From Acidiferrobacterales bacterium (GTDB lineage Bacteria > Pseudomonadota > Gammaproteobacteria > Acidiferrobacterales > Sulfurifustaceae), in contig WGFP01000070.1 of assembly GCA_015492195.1 (NCBI GenBank), positions 1-9,226 on the forward strand: a DNA stretch of 9,226 bases, in the 5' to 3' direction. The notes under the pieces were generated by a model. The model ran no database searches and had not been told where the DNA came from. It saw only the letters and a program-made list of their open reading frames with translations. A program made the position numbers and the translations under genes. Shown piece by piece: positions 6,577 to 9,226 of the stretch; position 1 is the first letter of the stretch, and each line of letters starts with the position of its first letter.

Positions 6577-7512
6577 TTACAACTCCCGCTTGAACCCCGC
6601 CACGGTCTCAAGGGCTACTTTGATCCCCCATGGCGCACTCATGATTTTGGTAAAGCCGTGGGCGCCCATCATTTTGGTATCGGGAAAATGCAGCGCGATT
6701 CGGTAACGCCCCTGCAAGGCAATCACACGATTGCCCACCACCATTAACTCGTACGGCAAATAAGCCGTGTGCCTAAGCTCCCGGTAATCAATGATACCCA
6801 AAATTTCCTTATCGGTGTCCTTATCGCCCTGGTCGGGACCGTCGATTGCGCCCTGCGTAAGGGCAACGCCGAACACGCTCACTTCCTTCCCCGGCAGATC
6901 AATGCGATAAACTTTCTTGGTTCCTCCCTCACCGGCCGCGAGATTTCTTTCCACCGTATCGACGGCTGTTTTGTAGTCGGGGTGTTTCTTGAGCAAATCC
7001 ACGTTGTGAAAATAAGGCATCATAAAACCGTAGCGATATTTACCGGGACCCAATTTTTCTTCATCAATGCCTTTCTCCGAACCGAAAGCCTGTACCGCCC
7101 CCAATGCCGCCTTAAGCTTGGCAGAAACACCTTCGAGCCTGCCGAGGCCGTAGGCGGTACCGAGATATGCCGGATTCACGTAAGAGACCTGGAGCTTTCC
7201 GTCAACTTCCGTTATCGCCACACGCTGCGCCACGCCAAAACCGCCGTTTTCCGCTTTGGCCGCCGCGGCCTTGAGTTCGCGGTTGGTCGCGCAGATCACC
7301 ACGGCCTTTGGGAACGGTGCATAACTGCCGACAATCTCAAATCCCTGTTGTTTCAGCGCTGCCTTGACCTTTCCCGCTACCTGATTCAGATCACCCGCGG
7401 GAGTATCGCCTAATATATAGGGCTTGAGCGCCTCGGCGCGTACACCGGCTGTACCGATCAACATCAACAATACACCGACAAGCATCATTTTTGCTGTATA
7501 TTTGACTCTCAT
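6577..7512 (-). CDS. Secreted (probably periplasmic) protein with DUF302-like N-terminal half
   Basis: The product is 311 residues from the ATG at 7512. That start has GGAGGAG six bases upstream; a TTG at 7527 is also in frame but would lie across the Shine-Dalgarno sequence itself. Residues 1-26 form a classical signal peptide (basic MRVKYTAK, hydrophobic core, cleavage after VRA), so export is expected. The segment at about 40-125 resembles DUF302/TT1751-like proteins: VAGKVKAALKQQGFEIVG, then KAVVICATN, then RVAITEVDGKLQVSYVNPAY. The second half (about 160-300) contains GFMMPYFHNVDLL, ELMVVGNRVIALQGRYRIALHFPD and FTKIMSAPWGIK; its ELMVV and RIALHFPD pieces may echo the first half, a possible internal repeat. 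There is no catalytic motif, cysteine-pair motif or heme motif I recognise. The FadL-type gene lies upstream on the same strand and shares its leader element and ribosome binding site, so a joint envelope role is plausible. The exact function is unknown. Confidence 0.85.
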   Translation of the reverse strand: MRVKYTAKMMLVGVLLMLIGTAGVRAEALKPYILGDTPAGDLNQVAGKVKAALKQQGFEIVGSYAPFPKAVVICATNRELKAAAAKAENGGFGVAQRVAITEVDGKLQVSYVNPAYLGTAYGLGRLEGVSAKLKAALGAVQAFGSEKGIDEEKLGPGKYRYGFMMPYFHNVDLLKKHPDYKTAVDTVERNLAAGEGGTKKVYRIDLPGKEVSVFGVALTQGAIDGPDQGDKDTDKEILGIIDYRELRHTAYLPYELMVVGNRVIALQGRYRIALHFPDTKMMGAHGFTKIMSAPWGIKVALETVAGFKREL

Positions 7513-7518
7513 GCGTTG

Positions 7519-7525
7519 CTCCTCC
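7519..7525 (-). promoter_or_regulatory. Ribosome binding site of the DUF302-like gene
   Basis: GGAGGAG on the - strand is six bases before the ATG at 7512 and decides that start over the TTG at 7527. The same GGAGGAG-N6-ATG arrangement precedes the FadL-type gene. Confidence 0.85.
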
Positions 7526-7555
7526 AAACAATTTCTTTCTGTTTAATATTCTCGT

Positions 7556-7578
7556 CGGAAAATTTTAAAAACAGGTGA
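7556..7578 (-). repeat. Leader element copy 1 (shared with the FadL-type gene)
   Basis: On the + strand it reads CGGAAAATTTT followed by AAAAACAGGTGA (23 nt). Copy 2 at 9044-9065 differs by one missing T and one A-to-G change. It ends 43 nt before the ATG at 7512 and abuts the T-run of the upstream terminator. A weak promoter (TTTTTA, 17 bp, TATTAA) could overlap it, but copy 2 lacks a matching -10. Confidence 0.7.
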
Positions 7579-7615
7579 AAAAAAGGGCCGAGGCATCAGT
7601 TAGCCCCAGCCCTTT
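7578..7615 (-). terminator. Intrinsic terminator of the FadL-type gene
   Basis: On the - strand a 13-bp stem, AAAGGGCTGGGGC with GCCTCGGCCCTTT (two G-U pairs), encloses an 8-nt loop and runs into seven T. It begins 57 bp after the FadL-type stop and should largely isolate that gene from the DUF302-like gene. Confidence 0.88.
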
Positions 7616-7672
7616 GATGACGCGCTACATGTTCTTGTAGCTTGTGCTATCAAGTCAATAAATGCCCGGTTT

Positions 7673-8980
7673 TTACAAACGTTTACCCCATGCTATACCG
7701 AATGAATATTGCTTCATTCTGATGGTCTCATTCCCGGTGTTACCGGCGCCGAGAGCGGTAAACAAGCTTGCTCCGCTTACTTCTTCTTCTGGGGCGTACA
7801 TGGCGCCGATGGTCAGCTCCGATCCATCATTCATGGTTCGAGTAAACCCAAAGGTGAAGTGCGTCTGGACGACGGCCGGGGCAAGAATGTTAAAGGTAAC
7901 GTCACGACCTTGTACCGGATTGTCCGTGCGGCTGACACCGCCACGAAACGTCATCTTCTTGCTATATTGATGTTCAACCGCGAACTTCCACACGTTGACA
8001 TCCGACCAACCAAAACCGCGGCCGTTATTCGCGCCCAGCTGCCCTGTGTTGGTGCTGGGATTCCCAATCGCGGCCACATCACTGTAGTAGATTTTCTGGA
8101 AATCGACGGCAACCGTGGTCTTAGGGGCCGCCTGCACCGCAACGCCTACGTTGAGATTCTTCGGAACGTTGAGATCACCTTGCTCCGCAAAAAGGCCCTT
8201 ATATTTATCAAATTTATCCATGTTGATTTCGCTGGAATACGCTGCGCCAACCGATACATTATCGGCGACCTTGCCCAACCAGCCGACACGCACTCCAAAT
8301 CCAGTGGCGCTATCGGTACCATTGTTCGTCAGGGCCGTTGAGTCGCTGGAGAGACCGGCAAACCCTTGGAGGCCCTCGGCGCTGAAACGCTGATAACCGA
8401 TTAATGCCGACACACCCACCGAGTGCTTGGGATTGACCTTGACCGCAAAAGTCGGCGCGATAATGAGCTGAACCAAATTGATTCCCAATCGCCCGGAACC
8501 GCACAACATGTTTTGCCCCGTTCCCGCAACGCCGAAGCCGTTACAAACAGCGGAACCGCCACCGGTAATTTGACCGCCCGGGTAATCCGTGTTCATGCCG
8601 CCGTTCCCGTAAACGGTTACGCCGATTGATCTGTCATCTCCCAACATCCTGTTGTAACCGAACTCCGGAATAAAGAAATTTTCGCTGCCGCTATCGGCAT
8701 TTCCATTCAGGCCGTTTGTCGCACCGGTACGGCTCATACTGCGGATCGGACTGAACCAATCCACACCGACGTCGATGCGATTCCCCGCCCAAACCATGGT
8801 TGCAGGATTATTTGCGCCACCGAAGGTGTCGCTGGTCATCGCTGTTCTTGCGCCCGCCATTCCTTTGCCCTGCATTCCATAGCCGTGGGAAAACATGCCA
8901 TAGGTAGCCACTGCACTTGGTGCGGCAAGGGTCGCGGCCAGTGCCGCCGCGAAGGCAAGATTTTTCTTGATACAAATCAT
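7673..8980 (-). CDS. FadL/OmpP1/TodX-family outer-membrane transport protein
   Basis: The product is 435 residues, normal for the family, which forms 14-stranded outer-membrane barrels that take up hydrophobic substrates such as fatty acids or aromatics. The signal peptide is MICIKKNLAFAAALAATLAAPSAVA (1-25), with cleavage expected before TYG. The family N-terminal plug and first strand follow at about 38-81: KGMAGARTAMTSDTFGGANNP, then IDVGVDWFSPIRS. Alternating hydrophobic/polar strands rich in Gly and aromatics continue to the end (FRGGVSRTDNP, THFTFGFTRTMNDGSELTIGAMYAPEEEV). C146 and C160 are the only two cysteines in the mature part I noted and could form a loop disulfide. The ATG at 8980 has GGAGGAG six bases upstream. 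Transcription starts from a probable sigma70 promoter about 173 nt upstream and ends at a strong terminator. The substrate cannot be told from sequence. The DUF302-like gene next to it is its probable partner. Confidence 0.92.
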   Translation of the reverse strand: MICIKKNLAFAAALAATLAAPSAVATYGMFSHGYGMQGKGMAGARTAMTSDTFGGANNPATMVWAGNRIDVGVDWFSPIRSMSRTGATNGLNGNADSGSENFFIPEFGYNRMLGDDRSIGVTVYGNGGMNTDYPGGQITGGGSAVCNGFGVAGTGQNMLCGSGRLGINLVQLIIAPTFAVKVNPKHSVGVSALIGYQRFSAEGLQGFAGLSSDSTALTNNGTDSATGFGVRVGWLGKVADNVSVGAAYSSEINMDKFDKYKGLFAEQGDLNVPKNLNVGVAVQAAPKTTVAVDFQKIYYSDVAAIGNPSTNTGQLGANNGRGFGWSDVNVWKFAVEHQYSKKMTFRGGVSRTDNPVQGRDVTFNILAPAVVQTHFTFGFTRTMNDGSELTIGAMYAPEEEVSGASLFTALGAGNTGNETIRMKQYSFGIAWGKRL

Positions 8981-8986
8981 GCTGCT

Positions 8987-8993
8987 CTCCTCC
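8987..8993 (-). promoter_or_regulatory. Ribosome binding site of the FadL-type gene
   Basis: GGAGGAG lies six bases before the ATG at 8980. Confidence 0.85.
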
Positions 8994-9004
8994 GATAAAA
9001 GTGG

Positions 9005-9022
9005 GGGCCATTCTCAAGGCCC
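9005..9022 (-). other. Small leader hairpin before the FadL-type ribosome binding site
   Basis: GGGCC and GGCCC (9018-9022 and 9005-9009) form a 5-bp all-GC stem with an 8-nt loop. It is about 11 nt upstream of the Shine-Dalgarno sequence and lies in the untranslated leader. It could affect mRNA stability or access to the ribosome binding site; this is inference. Confidence 0.4.
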
Positions 9023-9043
9023 ATAGAATTTGAACGACTCATA

Positions 9044-9065
9044 CGGAAAATTTAAAAACGGGTGA
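9044..9065 (-). repeat. Leader element copy 2 (shared with the DUF302-like gene)
   Basis: On the + strand it reads CGGAAAATTT followed by AAAAACGGGTGA (22 nt), matching copy 1 at 7556-7578 at all but two positions. It ends 63 nt before the ATG at 8980 and lies inside the predicted leader, downstream of the promoter. Confidence 0.7.
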
Positions 9066-9143
9066 GGAACAATCTCTCCCTCCCGTGGCATATCTCCGTG
9101 GTGTTCTTTTTTTATCCCGGCGAAATGCCCAGGCAATGCGGCA

Positions 9144-9156
9144 TCACGACGCGTGA
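9144..9156. promoter_or_regulatory. Inverted repeat at the predicted +1 of the FadL-type gene
   Basis: TCACG-ACG-CGTGA is a perfect 5-bp inverted repeat covering the predicted transcription start (near 9154). That is a typical place for a repressor operator; no regulator is identified. Confidence 0.4.
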
Positions 9157-9160
9157 GGGT

Positions 9161-9190
9161 AGTATTTTCTCAAGCGTATCAAAATGTCAA
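9161..9190 (-). promoter_or_regulatory. Sigma70-type promoter of the FadL-type gene
   Basis: On the - strand a perfect TTGACA -35 (9190-9185) is followed after 18 bp by AATACT (9166-9161), four of six matches to TATAAT. The DNA upstream is AT-rich. The leader to the ATG would be about 173 nt. Confidence 0.6.
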
Positions 9191-9226
9191 TATTTTATTC
9201 TATGCTGATATAGGAATATTCTATCT

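Noticed and set aside
6330..6611. 93-codon open frame on the - strand downstream of the DUF302-like gene
   Set aside because: It starts inside that gene's end and runs through the strong intrinsic terminator at 6507-6535.
6769..7413. 214-codon open frame on the + strand
   Set aside because: Antisense to the DUF302-like gene, whose signal peptide, ribosome binding site and terminator all fit the - strand.
5098..7640. Twelve-base repeat ATGTTCTTGTAG at 5098-5109 and 7629-7640
   Set aside because: A couple of 12-base matches are expected by chance in a window of this size; flanks do not match.
7709..8341. 210-codon open frame on the + strand
   Set aside because: Antisense to the FadL-type gene, with no recognisable domain.

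Overview
The window looks like part of a proteobacterial chromosome, most likely from a gammaproteobacterium or a nearby lineage. The reasons are a cobalamin-dependent (class II) ribonucleotide reductase of the short proteobacterial type, a PilT/PilU-type pilus ATPase, a FadL-type outer-membrane channel (so a Gram-negative envelope), and a LysR regulator with a small downstream gene of a kind I associate with beta/gamma-proteobacteria. The organism call is inference from protein style. I see no rRNA, tRNA, CRISPR array, transposase, integrase or phage gene.

Left third, + strand (1-3492). The window opens inside nrdJ, which lacks its N-terminal part because of the window edge. After 82 bp comes a Bcp/PrxQ-type peroxiredoxin starting at 1603. 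Only 12 bp further on is a PIN-PhoH (PhoH2/YlaK-type) ATPase. The peroxiredoxin and phoH genes look co-transcribed. The + strand block ends at 3492 and is followed by three near-tandem CGCAAAG copies in the gap between convergent genes.

Middle, - strand (3567-6305). A LysR-type regulator starts at 4840 and is followed, 17 bp downstream, by a 116-residue protein without assigned function. The lysR start has a strong Shine-Dalgarno sequence and a perfect TATAAT -10 that sits inside a perfect inverted repeat. Two further inverted repeats lie upstream, which suggests autoregulation. About 280 bp with no convincing gene separate lysR from a lone PilT/PilU-family ATPase.

Right third, - strand (6507-9226). 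A secreted, probably periplasmic protein with a DUF302-like N-terminal half lies downstream of a FadL/OmpP1-family outer-membrane protein. Each is followed by a clear intrinsic terminator. Both have the same GGAGGAG-N6-ATG ribosome binding site and a nearly identical 22/23-nt leader element, so they look like separately transcribed but coordinately controlled envelope genes. The FadL-type gene has a recognisable sigma70-type promoter, an inverted repeat over its predicted +1, and a leader of about 170 nt.

Most of the content is housekeeping. I did not find a clear, entirely new multi-gene system. The most unusual signals are the shared leader element of the FadL/DUF302-like pair, the inverted-repeat cluster at lysR, the CGCAAAG repeats, and the lysR-linked small protein.
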